A stretch of 64,000 nt of DNA, from assembly GCA_965267505.1 (NCBI GenBank), contig OZ254081.1, positions 1,364,001-1,428,000 of the forward strand. The letters are read 5' to 3'. Every line of letters begins with the position of its first letter. Position 1 is the first letter of the stretch. This stretch comes from JANQHS01 sp965267505 (lineage in GTDB: Bacteria > Bacteroidota > Bacteroidia > Cytophagales > CCMP332). The notes beneath the pieces were generated by a model. That model worked only from the letters and a program-made list of their open reading frames with translations, did no database searches and had not been told where the DNA came from. A program made the position numbers and the translations under genes. Positions 36,881-46,409 of this stretch are shown here, in pieces.

Positions 36881-37932
36881 ACCTCTGCTGCATTGCGGGC
36901 TTTCTTGTTCATCACCGAGAACCAGATCGGTGGAATAAGTGCCATGATCATCATCCCTGGGTATCCTGTTGGCATCTGGGGAGAGCCCTCGTGGTACCTA
37001 AGGATCTGATATTTTCTGCTGGCTTTAAAATGATGATCAGAATGCCTGGAAAGCTCAAAAAGAAGAGTCCTTCCTAACCTGTGGTCAGAATTCCAAGAAT
37101 GTCTTGGTGAAACCCTTTCGTAGGATCCGCTTTCCGTTTTTCTCCTGATCAGACCGTAATGTTCAATATAATTCACAGTCTCCAGTAAAAGGAATCCTAT
37201 TATGGCAGAAGCCATATAAAGAGTTAAAACCAGGTACCCAAAAGCAAAGAAAATAGATGCAAGCCAAACCAGGTAAATAAAATGGATCCTGAGCATTTCG
37301 TTCCCTACTGAAAGTCGATTCTTCCCGTTTCTGGCTAACCTTTCAGATTCCAGTTTCCAAGCGGACGACCAGGTATTGAAAACCGACCTGAACCAAAAAA
37401 AATATAAAACCTCTCCCATTCTTGCCGAGGAAGGGTCTCCCGGAGTAGCCACATTCTTATGATGACCTCGGTTGTGCTCAATATTGAAATGCATGTATAA
37501 GGAGGTCATAAGCAGAGCTTTCGCCATAAATCTTTCAAAAGAATTCTTCCTGTGACCCAATTCATGGGCAAGATTGATCCCAAATACCCCGTTCATTAAA
37601 CCCATTGAGAATACAAGTCCTAAAGTTTCATAAGGAAGAAGCTCTTTGTTGCTAATGGTTAGGAAAAATCCTCCCAGCATCAGAAAATGCAAGGGAACAA
37701 AAACATAAAGGATGAGGTCAAATAAACGGGACCTCTCAAATCTGTCTTCAGATTCTGAGCTAAGGTTTTCATGCGAAGGAGGAATCAACAATTCCAGAAA
37801 AGGAACAAGTAGGAAAGCTTCAATTAAGGGCAAAAAAGTAAATGCACCCCCAAAACTCAATCCTATGAACATTAATACAGGAAGAGAAAGAACCGACAAA
37901 TAGGCCAGTGACCTTAACATTATCTTTGACAT
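36877..37932 (-). CDS. AlkB-type alkane 1-monooxygenase (membrane fatty acid desaturase/hydroxylase superfamily)
   Basis: 351 residues from ATG 37932 (a TTG at 37947 would add five residues). Six membrane segments surround the histidine boxes of the non-haem di-iron family: HELGHR, HNRGHHKN (in HFNIEHNRGHH), NYIEHYGL and HSDHHFKAS. The NYIEHYG line is specific to the AlkB/xylene monooxygenase branch. It would hydroxylate terminal carbons of alkanes or lipid chains using rubredoxin electrons. No rubredoxin gene is adjacent, so the electron donor must be elsewhere. Its stop overlaps the start of a 55-aa membrane protein. Confidence 0.85.
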   Translation of the reverse strand: MSKIMLRSLAYLSVLSLPVLMFIGLSFGGAFTFLPLIEAFLLVPFLELLIPPSHENLSSESEDRFERSRLFDLILYVFVPLHFLMLGGFFLTISNKELLPYETLGLVFSMGLMNGVFGINLAHELGHRKNSFERFMAKALLMTSLYMHFNIEHNRGHHKNVATPGDPSSARMGEVLYFFWFRSVFNTWSSAWKLESERLARNGKNRLSVGNEMLRIHFIYLVWLASIFFAFGYLVLTLYMASAIIGFLLLETVNYIEHYGLIRRKTESGSYERVSPRHSWNSDHRLGRTLLFELSRHSDHHFKASRKYQILRYHEGSPQMPTGYPGMMIMALIPPIWFSVMNKKARNAAEV

Positions 37933-37984
37933 CCTTACAAAGTTCAAAAATTCGAACTAGCTAGAAAAGAAAAGGCTTAGACAG

Positions 37985-38590
37985 ATGAGTAAAGCAGAAA
38001 GCTTAGAGTCATTATTAAAAGAGATCAGGAAATGCAGGATTTGTGAAGAACATCTACCTCTAGGTCCAAATCCGGTTCTGAGAGCTTCTCCAAAATCCAA
38101 GCTCCTTATTGTTGGCCAGGCTCCAGGTACAAGGGTTCATAAAACCAGCATCCCATGGAATGATCCCTCAGGGGTCAGGCTTAGGCAATGGTTGGGAATG
38201 AATGAAGATCAATTCTATGATCCTAAAAATGTAGCGATCGTCCCAATGGGTTTTTGCTATCCTGGCAAGGGTAAATCCGGTGACCTCCCTCCTCGGCCGG
38301 AATGTGCAGAAACCTGGCATCATAGATTGTTGCAAAAATTGCCAGACATCAAGCTTACGCTTTTGATCGGCAGCTATGCCATAGATCATTTTATTGGAGA
38401 CAGAAAAATGAAAACCTTAACGGAAACCGTTAAAAATTGGAAGGCCTATCAGCCCCAGTATTTTCCAACTGTCCACCCTTCTCCAAGAAACCTGGGCTGG
38501 CTTAAGAAAAATCCTTGGTTCGAAAATGAGATGGTCCCTCTTCTTAGAAAAAGCGTGAATAAAGCTCTAAATTCAGGCCATGCTAAATAA
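37985..38590 (+). CDS. Uracil-DNA glycosylase superfamily protein (Fe-S type)
   Basis: 201 residues. Four Cys are placed as in the Fe-S cluster of family 4/5 enzymes: Cys17 and Cys20 (CRIC), Cys91 and Cys107. Motif A is LIVGQAPGTRVHKTSIPWNDPSG (residues about 41-63), and the C-terminal motif is TVHPSPRN. The family removes uracil or other damaged bases from DNA. The motif-A variant SIPWNDPSG differs from the common PFVGRAG line, so this belongs to a divergent branch common in marine bacteria and its base specificity is unsure. The ATG at 37985 is divergent from alkB. It overlaps the mannosidase gene by 11 bp. Confidence 0.82.
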   Translation: MSKAESLESLLKEIRKCRICEEHLPLGPNPVLRASPKSKLLIVGQAPGTRVHKTSIPWNDPSGVRLRQWLGMNEDQFYDPKNVAIVPMGFCYPGKGKSGDLPPRPECAETWHHRLLQKLPDIKLTLLIGSYAIDHFIGDRKMKTLTETVKNWKAYQPQYFPTVHPSPRNLGWLKKNPWFENEMVPLLRKSVNKALNSGHAK

Positions 38591-41096
38591 GTATCTGCTC
38601 TTTTTATTTACTCTGGTGCTCCTAGGTTGTTACCAGCGTCCAAAAGAAAATCAAGAGCTCATCCTTGTAGGAAGCTGGAATCTTAGCAAAGGAAAGGTCC
38701 AAATGGAAAGGGAAATACCTTTCTCAATCCAGACATCCCTTGAACAAGATGGGCTGATCCCGAAACTCTTTTCTTTTGAAACGCCTGATAGCAATTTTCA
38801 AATCCTAAACGGGGTTTGGGTTGCCGAAAGCGAATTGGTATTGTCAAAGGAATTTTTGAAAAACTCATTTTTTGAAATTCAGATACCAAAAATCGACGGT
38901 CAGGCAAAAATATATTTGAATGATTCCTTGGTGGGAATCCATAATTCTTCTTTCAGACCTTTTACAAAGAATATTTCAGGTCTGGTAAATCAAGGAAACA
39001 ACAAGCTAAAAATTGAATTAATAAATCCGGTGGATGATGCTAGAAAAGCTGCCGGATCTCAGGACTATACTTTCCCCAACCCCATGGGCGGAACCAGCTG
39101 GTCTCCAAATTCATTCTTAAGAAAACCTGGCTTTCATTTTGGTTGGGATTGGGTCCCTGCGTTCAATCCGATTGGCATCTATGGATCTCCCAAAATCATG
39201 GCCTGGTCGGAGGCCAGGATCACCAATATTTCCGCGATGAGGAGAGGGGATTCTAATTCTTTAAACGTGGAAATTGAATCAAATGGAGACAAGAGTGCCA
39301 TTCTTAGCGTTGAGCTTGATTCCAAAACTTATAAAAAGTCAGTTTCTCTCAAGAACGGCCTTAACATGATTGATTGGGTCCTGCCAGAATTAAGTCTAGA
39401 CCACTGGAGGCCCTATTCAAGAGGAGGCCAAAAGCTTTATGAGGTAAAAGCCTCGCTAAGCCAGGATCTGGTCCGGGTCGACGAATATTCGCAGATACTG
39501 GGAATTAACAACATAAGCCTGGTTCAAAAAAAGGACAGCATTGGCAAGAGCTTCCAGTTTGAAGAAAGCGGAGAGCCGATCTTTATTCGCGGAGCTAACT
39601 ATGTCCCACTCAATGTTTTCCTGGATCGCGTGGAATCACAGGACTATAAAAAATTCATTTCCCGAATTAAGGAAGGGGGATTCAATATGATCCGTGTCTG
39701 GGGAGGAGGCCTCTATGAAAGAGACGAATTCTATTCCATTTGCGATAAGGAGGGAATCATGGTTTGGCAGGACCTTATGTTTGCAAATACCCTCTACCCT
39801 TGGCATGAAAACTTCCAGATGGAGGTGGAAAAAGAGATCATCTACCAAGTTGGGCGTCTGAGATCCCATCCTTGCATAGCCTTATGGTGTGGAAATAATG
39901 AGATCGAAACCGCTTGGAAAAACTGGGGCTGGTCTAAAGAATTGTCTTTGGGGCCGGGAGATTCTCTGCTCTATCTGGAAAAATACAGAGCCCTTTTTGA
40001 AAAGAGGATCCCTGATCTCCTGGCAGAGCTTGACCCGGGAAGATCCTATTTGCCTTCAAGTCCAAGCTCCAATTGGGCGGGAAAAGAAAACTTCAATCAA
40101 GGTAATATCCATGATTGGGCCGTTTGGCATGGCGAAGAACCAATCGGGATTTGGCAACAAAGGACGGCTCGTTTCAATTCCGAGTTTGGAATGCAAAGCT
40201 TTCCTTCAATGGACCTACTGAAAGCCTACGGACCGGATAGCCTTTACCTTGGACATCCTTATTTATCTGAAAGACAAAGAGCACCGAAAGGAATGGAAAG
40301 ACTCAACAGCTATTTAAGAGCTGAGTATCGCAGACCGAGATCCCTGAACCACCTAATTTTTTTGAGCCAAAGTCATCAAGCCCTGGCTATTGGATCAGCA
40401 GCGGAATACATGAGAAGCCAACAGCCTAGAAATATGGGATTTATGGTTTGGCAAGCCAACGATTGCTGGCCCGGGATATCCTGGTCTATCATGGACTTTT
40501 CTCAGGATCCAAAACCTGCCTACTTCAGCTTGAAGAGAGCCAATCAAGAAATTATTCTGACCGGAAGAGTCGAAGGAGGGAAAGCCTCATTTCAGGGAGT
40601 AAACAATTCTGGCAAAAACCTACTCGCCTCACTTGTAATAGAAAGGGTCAATTTCTTTGGAAGGGTAAATCGGATTGATAGTTCACAAGTGAAGATCAAA
40701 GAGAAAGAGTCGGCTGAGCTAGCCACGATCCCAATCCGGAACCTTGTAGAAGAAGGCAAAGGAAGGTGGAACCTTCTTAGGGCTAAACTTTACTACCAGG
40801 GTGAAATGATCGCCTCAAAGCTTCTTTTCCTCGAAAGGCCCAGAGCTTTGTGGTTAAAAGATCCTGAGATTGAGATCGGTATTAATGCAGGGGATACTTT
40901 GGGTTATGAGGTCTCATTGACCTCGAAGTTTTTAGCTAAGGATGTATGGTTAAGCTCGAAAAGTGTTCCCGGTAATTTCAGTGACAATCATTTCGACCTG
41001 ATCCCTGGTGAGCCAAAAAGACTTTTCTTTTATCCAGAGGGTAAACCAAATGGGAATCTCACCATAGAAGTTAAGTCCCTTAACGATTATCGATGA
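38580..41096 (+). CDS. Beta-mannosidase, GH2 family, lipoprotein
   Basis: 838 residues. The signal peptide has lipobox LLGC (Cys17), so it is a surface or periplasmic lipoprotein. GH2 layout: an N-terminal sugar-binding jelly roll, Ig-like domain and TIM barrel with the acid/base Glu in WCGNNEIE (about residue 440) and the nucleophile Glu in FNSEFGMQSFPS (about residue 535), then C-terminal beta domains. The RVWGGGLYERDEFY and WQDLMFAN lines match beta-mannosidases. It cleaves terminal beta-mannosyl residues. It is convergent with a hexosaminidase gene, the two stop codons joining in TGATCA. Confidence 0.92.
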   Translation: MLNKYLLFLFTLVLLGCYQRPKENQELILVGSWNLSKGKVQMEREIPFSIQTSLEQDGLIPKLFSFETPDSNFQILNGVWVAESELVLSKEFLKNSFFEIQIPKIDGQAKIYLNDSLVGIHNSSFRPFTKNISGLVNQGNNKLKIELINPVDDARKAAGSQDYTFPNPMGGTSWSPNSFLRKPGFHFGWDWVPAFNPIGIYGSPKIMAWSEARITNISAMRRGDSNSLNVEIESNGDKSAILSVELDSKTYKKSVSLKNGLNMIDWVLPELSLDHWRPYSRGGQKLYEVKASLSQDLVRVDEYSQILGINNISLVQKKDSIGKSFQFEESGEPIFIRGANYVPLNVFLDRVESQDYKKFISRIKEGGFNMIRVWGGGLYERDEFYSICDKEGIMVWQDLMFANTLYPWHENFQMEVEKEIIYQVGRLRSHPCIALWCGNNEIETAWKNWGWSKELSLGPGDSLLYLEKYRALFEKRIPDLLAELDPGRSYLPSSPSSNWAGKENFNQGNIHDWAVWHGEEPIGIWQQRTARFNSEFGMQSFPSMDLLKAYGPDSLYLGHPYLSERQRAPKGMERLNSYLRAEYRRPRSLNHLIFLSQSHQALAIGSAAEYMRSQQPRNMGFMVWQANDCWPGISWSIMDFSQDPKPAYFSLKRANQEIILTGRVEGGKASFQGVNNSGKNLLASLVIERVNFFGRVNRIDSSQVKIKEKESAELATIPIRNLVEEGKGRWNLLRAKLYYQGEMIASKLLFLERPRALWLKDPEIEIGINAGDTLGYEVSLTSKFLAKDVWLSSKSVPGNFSDNHFDLIPGEPKRLFFYPEGKPNGNLTIEVKSLNDYR

Positions 41097-43127
41097 TCAG
41101 ATCATGGTTTCGATCAGGAGTCTGATCGCATCGTAAATAGCCAATTCACATTCTGAACTAGGCATATTCAGGACTTTGAGTAACTCCAATTGTTCTTCTT
41201 TCCATTCAGGTGAATAATTGCTTTGTTCCTGCGATGCTTTTAAGATCAGCAATCCTAATTCAGCGGCTTCGTCAAGATTTTCGAAGATGAGGTACTCCTC
41301 TTTCCAGCTTCTTCCATGATCTTCAAATTCCTTAAACATTTTGAAGTTCCTCCTGATCTCGACAAGTGTGCTTTCTACCTTGTCAAGGTTCTCGCTGTTA
41401 TTCTGCTTGGTCAAATCTTCAACGGCATAATAGAAATCCCTTGACATTAAGGGGTCAGGCACGGCCGCATCTGGGATCCGGTTCAGGGGAGTAGAAGTGG
41501 TATAAGGTATGGACCTATGGCGGCTGTATCCTTGTATGGGTTGGATGAACTGCACCATGAATTCAAGGCATTCGGGATCATTGGGTCCCGCCATAGCCTT
41601 TAATAGTTCTTTTTGGACGGAAGTGTGCTTCAAGCCCATGTCTTTGAGTCTCGCTGATACGCGCCCCAACCGAGTGTACATATCTCTGACATCCCTCAAC
41701 TGAACCGGACTCCATAGCCTTTCGGCTATCGCCGCGCTTCGCGGCCAGATACGGCCATCAACTGTGTTTTCATCTACCAATTCGGCCCACATGGTCGCCT
41801 CTCCTCCCAGAATATTCGAGCGGACCCTGGAAGAAACCACAGAGTCAGCTGGAATTGGGTCATTTAAATAATGGTACCTGGATGGCTGACAAAGATCGAT
41901 GTAGTAACCATTGGAAAGAATGGATTTGTACCCCTGCTCTGCCGCTTCATACATGGCTTTTCTTCCCCTCCAGCTTTGGATCAAAATATGGCCATTTCCC
42001 AATTCGGGTTGCAGTATCTCATCCCAACCGATCATCTTTTTTCCATACTTTGTTAGGATAGTCAGGATCTCCCGATTGAAGTAAGCCTGCAGTGCCTCAT
42101 TGCTCCTAAAGCCATTCATTTCCTTATAGGTTCTTATGTGCTCCTGGGCTTCCCAAACTTTTTCATTTACCTCGTCGCCACCAATATGGATGTAGGAGTC
42201 CGGAAAGAGCACAGCCATTTCTCCAAGGAATTCATCCAGAAATGGATAAAGATCCTTATTGGTTGGATCCATTGCAGCATTCTGTACCCCAAAGGTTGTT
42301 CCTACCTTGTATGGACCAGGATGAGAACCAAGCTCTGGATAGCCCACAAGCCAGGAGGTGGTATGCCCTGGTATGTCGAACTCAGGAACCACGCGAATTC
42401 CGAAGGTGTCTGCAAAGAGTATTAGGTCCTTCATTTCTTCCTGAGTGAAATATTTTCCCTCCGACCCCATTTTATGAAGCTTTGGATGAGTTTTGCTCTC
42501 TATTCTGAAACCTTGGTCCTCAGTAAGGTGAAGATGAAGTACATTGAGCTTTACCCTGTTCATTGCTCTAATATTTCTCTTCAGGACATCGATGGGCATG
42601 AAATGTCGACAAACATCGATCAGCAGCCCACGCCAGGGGAACCTTGGCTGATCCCTTATCTGCACGTAAGGAATGAAATATCCCTTCTCATCCTGATCCA
42701 CCAACTGCCTCAGGGTTTGAAAGGCATGAATGACCCCTAGGTCGGTTTCAGCCTCAATTATGATACCTCGAATGCCAACCTCCAGAGAATAAGATTCACT
42801 CTCTCCTGGAAGGAGTTCTCCTTTTCTTTGAACCACAATAGACATATTCCCATTCTCCTCGGTCCTGGTTACGTGGTTAAGAATATAAAGGCCGGTGGCT
42901 GAATCCAGGAAGTTCAAATATTCCTGGAGGTGATATTCCACTCTAGTCCCTTCTGCATTTCCGGCAAAGCTGATCTTGGTATGCTTTTTTATATGATATT
43001 TCTCCCCATTGAAACTGATCTGGGAGGGATAGGGCATGATCGCAAGAACTTCCTGCGAATAGGATTGCTTAAAAAGTAAAAGCGAGCCCAAGAGGGCAAA
43101 GCCAAACGCTTTCATGTAATACATCAT
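41097..43127 (-). CDS. Beta-N-acetylhexosaminidase, GH20 family
   Basis: 676 residues with a signal peptide (ending SYSQE). An N-terminal GH20b domain (about 30-150) precedes the TIM barrel with RGLLIDVCRHF, VPEFDIPGHT and the catalytic Asp-Glu pair in HIGGDEVNEKVWEA (about residues 315-318). The aromatic pocket is visible in GWDEI and GGEATMWAE. The C-terminal 170 residues are helical. It removes terminal N-acetylglucosamine or N-acetylgalactosamine from glycans, chitin or peptidoglycan fragments. Its ATG overlaps the stop of the small membrane protein (ATGA), so it ends the leftward operon from 44768. Confidence 0.93.
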   Translation of the reverse strand: MMYYMKAFGFALLGSLLLFKQSYSQEVLAIMPYPSQISFNGEKYHIKKHTKISFAGNAEGTRVEYHLQEYLNFLDSATGLYILNHVTRTEENGNMSIVVQRKGELLPGESESYSLEVGIRGIIIEAETDLGVIHAFQTLRQLVDQDEKGYFIPYVQIRDQPRFPWRGLLIDVCRHFMPIDVLKRNIRAMNRVKLNVLHLHLTEDQGFRIESKTHPKLHKMGSEGKYFTQEEMKDLILFADTFGIRVVPEFDIPGHTTSWLVGYPELGSHPGPYKVGTTFGVQNAAMDPTNKDLYPFLDEFLGEMAVLFPDSYIHIGGDEVNEKVWEAQEHIRTYKEMNGFRSNEALQAYFNREILTILTKYGKKMIGWDEILQPELGNGHILIQSWRGRKAMYEAAEQGYKSILSNGYYIDLCQPSRYHYLNDPIPADSVVSSRVRSNILGGEATMWAELVDENTVDGRIWPRSAAIAERLWSPVQLRDVRDMYTRLGRVSARLKDMGLKHTSVQKELLKAMAGPNDPECLEFMVQFIQPIQGYSRHRSIPYTTSTPLNRIPDAAVPDPLMSRDFYYAVEDLTKQNNSENLDKVESTLVEIRRNFKMFKEFEDHGRSWKEEYLIFENLDEAAELGLLILKASQEQSNYSPEWKEEQLELLKVLNMPSSECELAIYDAIRLLIETMI

Positions 43128-43297
43128 TTTTTTCCTTGCTGGTATTTTCTGCCATAAAAGACAGACAAGAACAAAAAGAAAACAGCCATGCTCACAGCGT
43201 ATTTAAATTTGTCAGAATCATTCAGAAATAGGATCACTGAGTTTGCTGCAAATAGGAAAAAAGCAAATATGTTCAGTGCAACAGCGGCCTTAAGCAT
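43124..43297 (-). CDS. Small two-helix membrane protein (57 aa)
   Basis: 57 residues from ATG 43297 (MLKAAVALNIFAFFLF...). A start at 43342 would add 15 residues and overlap the upstream gene by 53 bp, so the shorter form with an 8-bp overlap is preferred. It has two hydrophobic segments (about 2-22 and 30-48) and a basic end GRKYQQGKK. No family is recognised. It sits between the 492-aa helical protein and the hexosaminidase, overlapping both. Confidence 0.65.
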   Translation of the reverse strand: MLKAAVALNIFAFFLFAANSVILFLNDSDKFKYAVSMAVFFLFLSVFYGRKYQQGKK

Positions 43298-44768
43298 TGG
43301 CAAGGTATTGTTCCCCAAAGAAAACAAAGACTTCCTTTTCATTGATAGCCGAAAGGAATTGCTTTTCCTTTTTTTTCTTCTCGGAGGCCACTGCTCTTTG
43401 GATCAGCTCTTTCCAATTCTCCTTTTTCGAAGCAGCCAGGCTGGAGAAAACTTTCCTCCGCTCAGGGCTAGGACCTTTGGATCCTGAAGCCCAGATCTTT
43501 TTCGCATTTCTGAGGTTGAGGTTCAGGCTTGGAATGCGATTGCTATTCAATGCCAGCAGCAATAGAAACATCTGAGCACAATCCCTGTATTGAGCATAAC
43601 TCGGATAATTATATTCCTTCATAATCTGCTCACATTTGAGCTTGCAATTATCGAATTCCTTTTCCTGAAAAAACTTCCATGCCTCCATCAAAAGGGATTT
43701 TCCCATCGATTTGGAAAATGCTTTGGCTTTATTGGCTTTGATCTCATTTTGGAAATTTCGCTCCCAGTTAGATCGGTCAAATCTTCCTGCTTCGATCTCA
43801 AGAACCCTTAATTGCCAGGACAGGATCTCTAATTGGTTTATATGAATGTTTGAAAAAGACTGTCCCTTCACCAGAGAGTTAAAGATTTTGGATAACTCTG
43901 AAAGTAAAAATTGAAGCTTTTCAGTCTTTTTGTGAAGAAAAAGAGCTCTGATCATAGACCACATTCCTTCAAGGAAATCTTCCAGGTGATGGATTATCAA
44001 TTGGCTGTGTTCTCTGGCCAATTCAATCAGCTTATCCCCCTCCTTTGCAGCCCGGTCAAGATTGTCCTTATGAACATAATGGTATCTAAAAAGTATCTTA
44101 TGAAATATTATCCTTGACCTTATGGACAAGGCTTTCCGAGGCGATTCCATTAAGCTATGTCCAATGACCTCATCCGAATAGTAACCTGCAGCCACCCTAG
44201 AACTGGACAATAACTTATCCATATTATCATAAAGGTGCCTGTATTCATCAAGATTGACCATGCTTTTCAAGCATGACTGGAAATCCCTGTCCATGAACTT
44301 GCTATGCTCCCTGAAAGCATCACTCCAAAAGCTTTGCAACCACTTCTTCTGCCAGTCGAGAAAGGAAAACTGTAAATCAAAGCACTCAATCTCCCTTGAC
44401 CAACGGATCCCTTTTAACAGGTAGAACTCAACATGATCCTTTAATCCTTTTTCAAAAAGGATCTCGATGTTCCTGAGCATATCCAGAAGCTCAGCCCTGC
44501 TTAACGGATGGTGGTAAAAATTACGTAGGGCCTTAAGGATCAGTCCTTGCAGGTAATTTTTGGTAACATGAAGCTGTTTGGTGAAAGACTCATCCTCGAA
44601 CCTCTTTTTTATGGCTGCCTCGTCGTATTGAGCTTGCTCTTCAAGAGCTTCGAATAATTTGATGTAGTTCAGATTATCACCATGAAGTTTTGCAAAAACT
44701 TTTACATAGCGTTTCTCTGTCTTGGTTAGTGCATGGACCAATGCGTGAATGTTGCCCTTTTTGTGCAT
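43290..44768 (-). CDS. Large helical cytoplasmic protein, unknown function
   Basis: 492 residues with no signal peptide or membrane segment. The sequence is almost all helix, with aromatic and charged positions spaced like a TPR/HAT-type solenoid. It begins HALVHALTKTEKRYVKVFAKLH and ends with a Lys-rich helix (KKKKEKQFLS). Proteins of this look are found in several copies in some Bacteroidota, but I cannot name a family or job. It is the first gene of a leftward operon with a small membrane protein and the GH20 enzyme. The region upstream (44769-44936) is shared with a divergent T9SS gene and contains a short GAAGG-CTA-CCTTC dyad. Confidence 0.75.
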   Translation of the reverse strand: MHKKGNIHALVHALTKTEKRYVKVFAKLHGDNLNYIKLFEALEEQAQYDEAAIKKRFEDESFTKQLHVTKNYLQGLILKALRNFYHHPLSRAELLDMLRNIEILFEKGLKDHVEFYLLKGIRWSREIECFDLQFSFLDWQKKWLQSFWSDAFREHSKFMDRDFQSCLKSMVNLDEYRHLYDNMDKLLSSSRVAAGYYSDEVIGHSLMESPRKALSIRSRIIFHKILFRYHYVHKDNLDRAAKEGDKLIELAREHSQLIIHHLEDFLEGMWSMIRALFLHKKTEKLQFLLSELSKIFNSLVKGQSFSNIHINQLEILSWQLRVLEIEAGRFDRSNWERNFQNEIKANKAKAFSKSMGKSLLMEAWKFFQEKEFDNCKLKCEQIMKEYNYPSYAQYRDCAQMFLLLLALNSNRIPSLNLNLRNAKKIWASGSKGPSPERRKVFSSLAASKKENWKELIQRAVASEKKKKEKQFLSAINEKEVFVFFGEQYLANA

Positions 44769-44936
44769 GGTATTTTTTGAAGGCTACCTTCCCATTTTAA
44801 AAATAGTCATTTACAATCAGAATTCACAGAAAATCAAGGGTTTAGAAGATTACATTTAGGGTACTTTTAAAATGAAAAAATGGACAAAACGAATTATTTC
44901 ATGATTTAGCGCAGTTCCTTTTTATTGCAAGAAACT

Positions 44937-46343
44937 ATGAGCATGAAATTTTTTTCCAGAGCCTTACTTTTTATCCTTTCGCCCTTTTTCTGCTTTGCAC
45001 AGCTACAAACATGGACAACGAACCAAATTGCTAACGGAGGAAGTACCAACGGAACGGTAGTAGATTTTGAGAGGCATAATTGGGGAGACCTTTATGCCAC
45101 AGGATTCTTTTCTCAAATAGATGGCCAGAATGCAGACTATGTTGCAAAATATGATGGTACAAACTGGACGGAGATCGGAGGCGGATTAGCAGATGCAGGA
45201 CATGCCATAAAGTATATCGACAGCACTTATTTTGTGGCCAGATATGAATTTGATATTGATTCAAATTGGGTCCACTATCTGGAAAATAACACATGGAAGA
45301 ACCTCGGCGATGGCTTCTACCTTACTGGCGCAAACCTATCTCAATTCTATACCTGCAACATTTTTGATGTTTTAAAGTGGAATGGTCAGCTGGTGGTTTG
45401 TGGTGAATTTGACCGAAATGGATCAGATACAATTTTCGGGATTGCTGCCTGGGATGGCCAAACCTGGAATCCTCTTGGAGATGGACTTTCCGTGCCCATG
45501 TTTGGACAAACCATCAACCCTCATCAACTGTTTGAATGGGATGGAGATCTGCTGGTTTGCGGAAACTTCATTGTGGCTGGCTCAGATACAGTAAATGGCA
45601 TAGCTCGATGGGATGGAACATCATGGTCCGCTTTCAATGAAGGATTCAACAATACAGTATATGCAATTGGGGAATTTGGTGGTGAACTTTATGCCGCAGG
45701 GGCATTTACGATGTCTGGATCCGATACCTTGTTGAGGATCGCCAAATGGGATGGGAATAGTTGGATTGACCCGGGGTTTGGCCTTGATTTATCCAATCCA
45801 AATGGATTTTGTTGGGTTCATACTTTGTATCCTTCTCAGGACACAACCTTTTCGCCACAATTTGTTATTGGTGGAGGTTTTGACCAGGTCCACCAAACGG
45901 GTGGCAGTACTCTTGCCGCAGGGAACATAGTTGCTTTCGCCAATAATTCCATTGATGTTATGAATGGAGGGGTTAATGGAGAAGTAGAGGCCATATATAA
46001 CTGGGAAGCTGGAATTGCTGCTGGTGGGATTTTCTCAGCTTCAAACACCCCGACTCCATTGCTTTTACCTAGTCTTGCCCACTATACTCAGTATGTAGTA
46101 GGGTTGGAAAATGAACTGGAAGAAGGTCTTATAGTTTTTCCCAATCCTGCAGTTAACAAAGTGGAAATTCAATTGCCGGAGGGAGAACAATTATCTTACT
46201 GGAAACTGCTTGATTCTTTTGGAAAAGTGGTGATAGATGGGAGCGATCACAATATTCCATTTATGGATCTTTTTCCAGGAGTATACCATCTGAAGGCTGA
46301 ATCAGATTTAAGGTCTTTTTCTCAAACCATAATAAAAAACTGA
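44937..46343 (+). CDS. Secreted beta-propeller-like protein with T9SS sorting domain
   Basis: 468 residues from ATG 44937 (44943 is equally possible). The signal peptide ends FCFAQ. The body repeats a unit of about 55 residues with the pattern (I/A)A.WDGxxW..(L/F)(G/N).G(L/F), followed by LxVCGxF..SGSDT-like strands (IAAWDGQTWNPLGDGL, IARWDGTSWSAFNEGF, IAKWDGNSWIDPGFGL), suggesting a beta-propeller or stalk. The C-terminal sorting domain reads VFPNPAVNKVEIQL...FPGVYHLKAES...QTIIKN. It is expected to be a T9SS-exported surface protein. Function is unknown. Confidence 0.88.
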   Translation: MSMKFFSRALLFILSPFFCFAQLQTWTTNQIANGGSTNGTVVDFERHNWGDLYATGFFSQIDGQNADYVAKYDGTNWTEIGGGLADAGHAIKYIDSTYFVARYEFDIDSNWVHYLENNTWKNLGDGFYLTGANLSQFYTCNIFDVLKWNGQLVVCGEFDRNGSDTIFGIAAWDGQTWNPLGDGLSVPMFGQTINPHQLFEWDGDLLVCGNFIVAGSDTVNGIARWDGTSWSAFNEGFNNTVYAIGEFGGELYAAGAFTMSGSDTLLRIAKWDGNSWIDPGFGLDLSNPNGFCWVHTLYPSQDTTFSPQFVIGGGFDQVHQTGGSTLAAGNIVAFANNSIDVMNGGVNGEVEAIYNWEAGIAAGGIFSASNTPTPLLLPSLAHYTQYVVGLENELEEGLIVFPNPAVNKVEIQLPEGEQLSYWKLLDSFGKVVIDGSDHNIPFMDLFPGVYHLKAESDLRSFSQTIIKN

Positions 46344-46409
46344 TCTGCTTTCCTTAGGGGTTTCAGAGTTTCAAGGATTGATTAGCTTTATTCCTCAAGT
46401 GAATAAGCT

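Noticed and set aside
37921..37928. TATCTTTG as promoter of the uracil-DNA glycosylase gene
   Set aside because: It falls within the first codons of alkB and is 57 bp from the start it would serve; not strong enough to list.
37941..37958. AGTTC-N8-GAACT dyad between alkB and the uracil-DNA glycosylase gene
   Set aside because: Short arms, AT-rich loop and overlap with the alkB start make chance likely.
44779..44791. GAAGG-CTA-CCTTC dyad
   Set aside because: Only five base pairs and no T-run; listed as a note, not as a terminator or operator.
44872..44904. Ten-codon frame MKKWTKRIIS upstream of the 44937 gene
   Set aside because: Too short, without a perfect -7 element or conservation evidence; could be chance in A-rich sequence.
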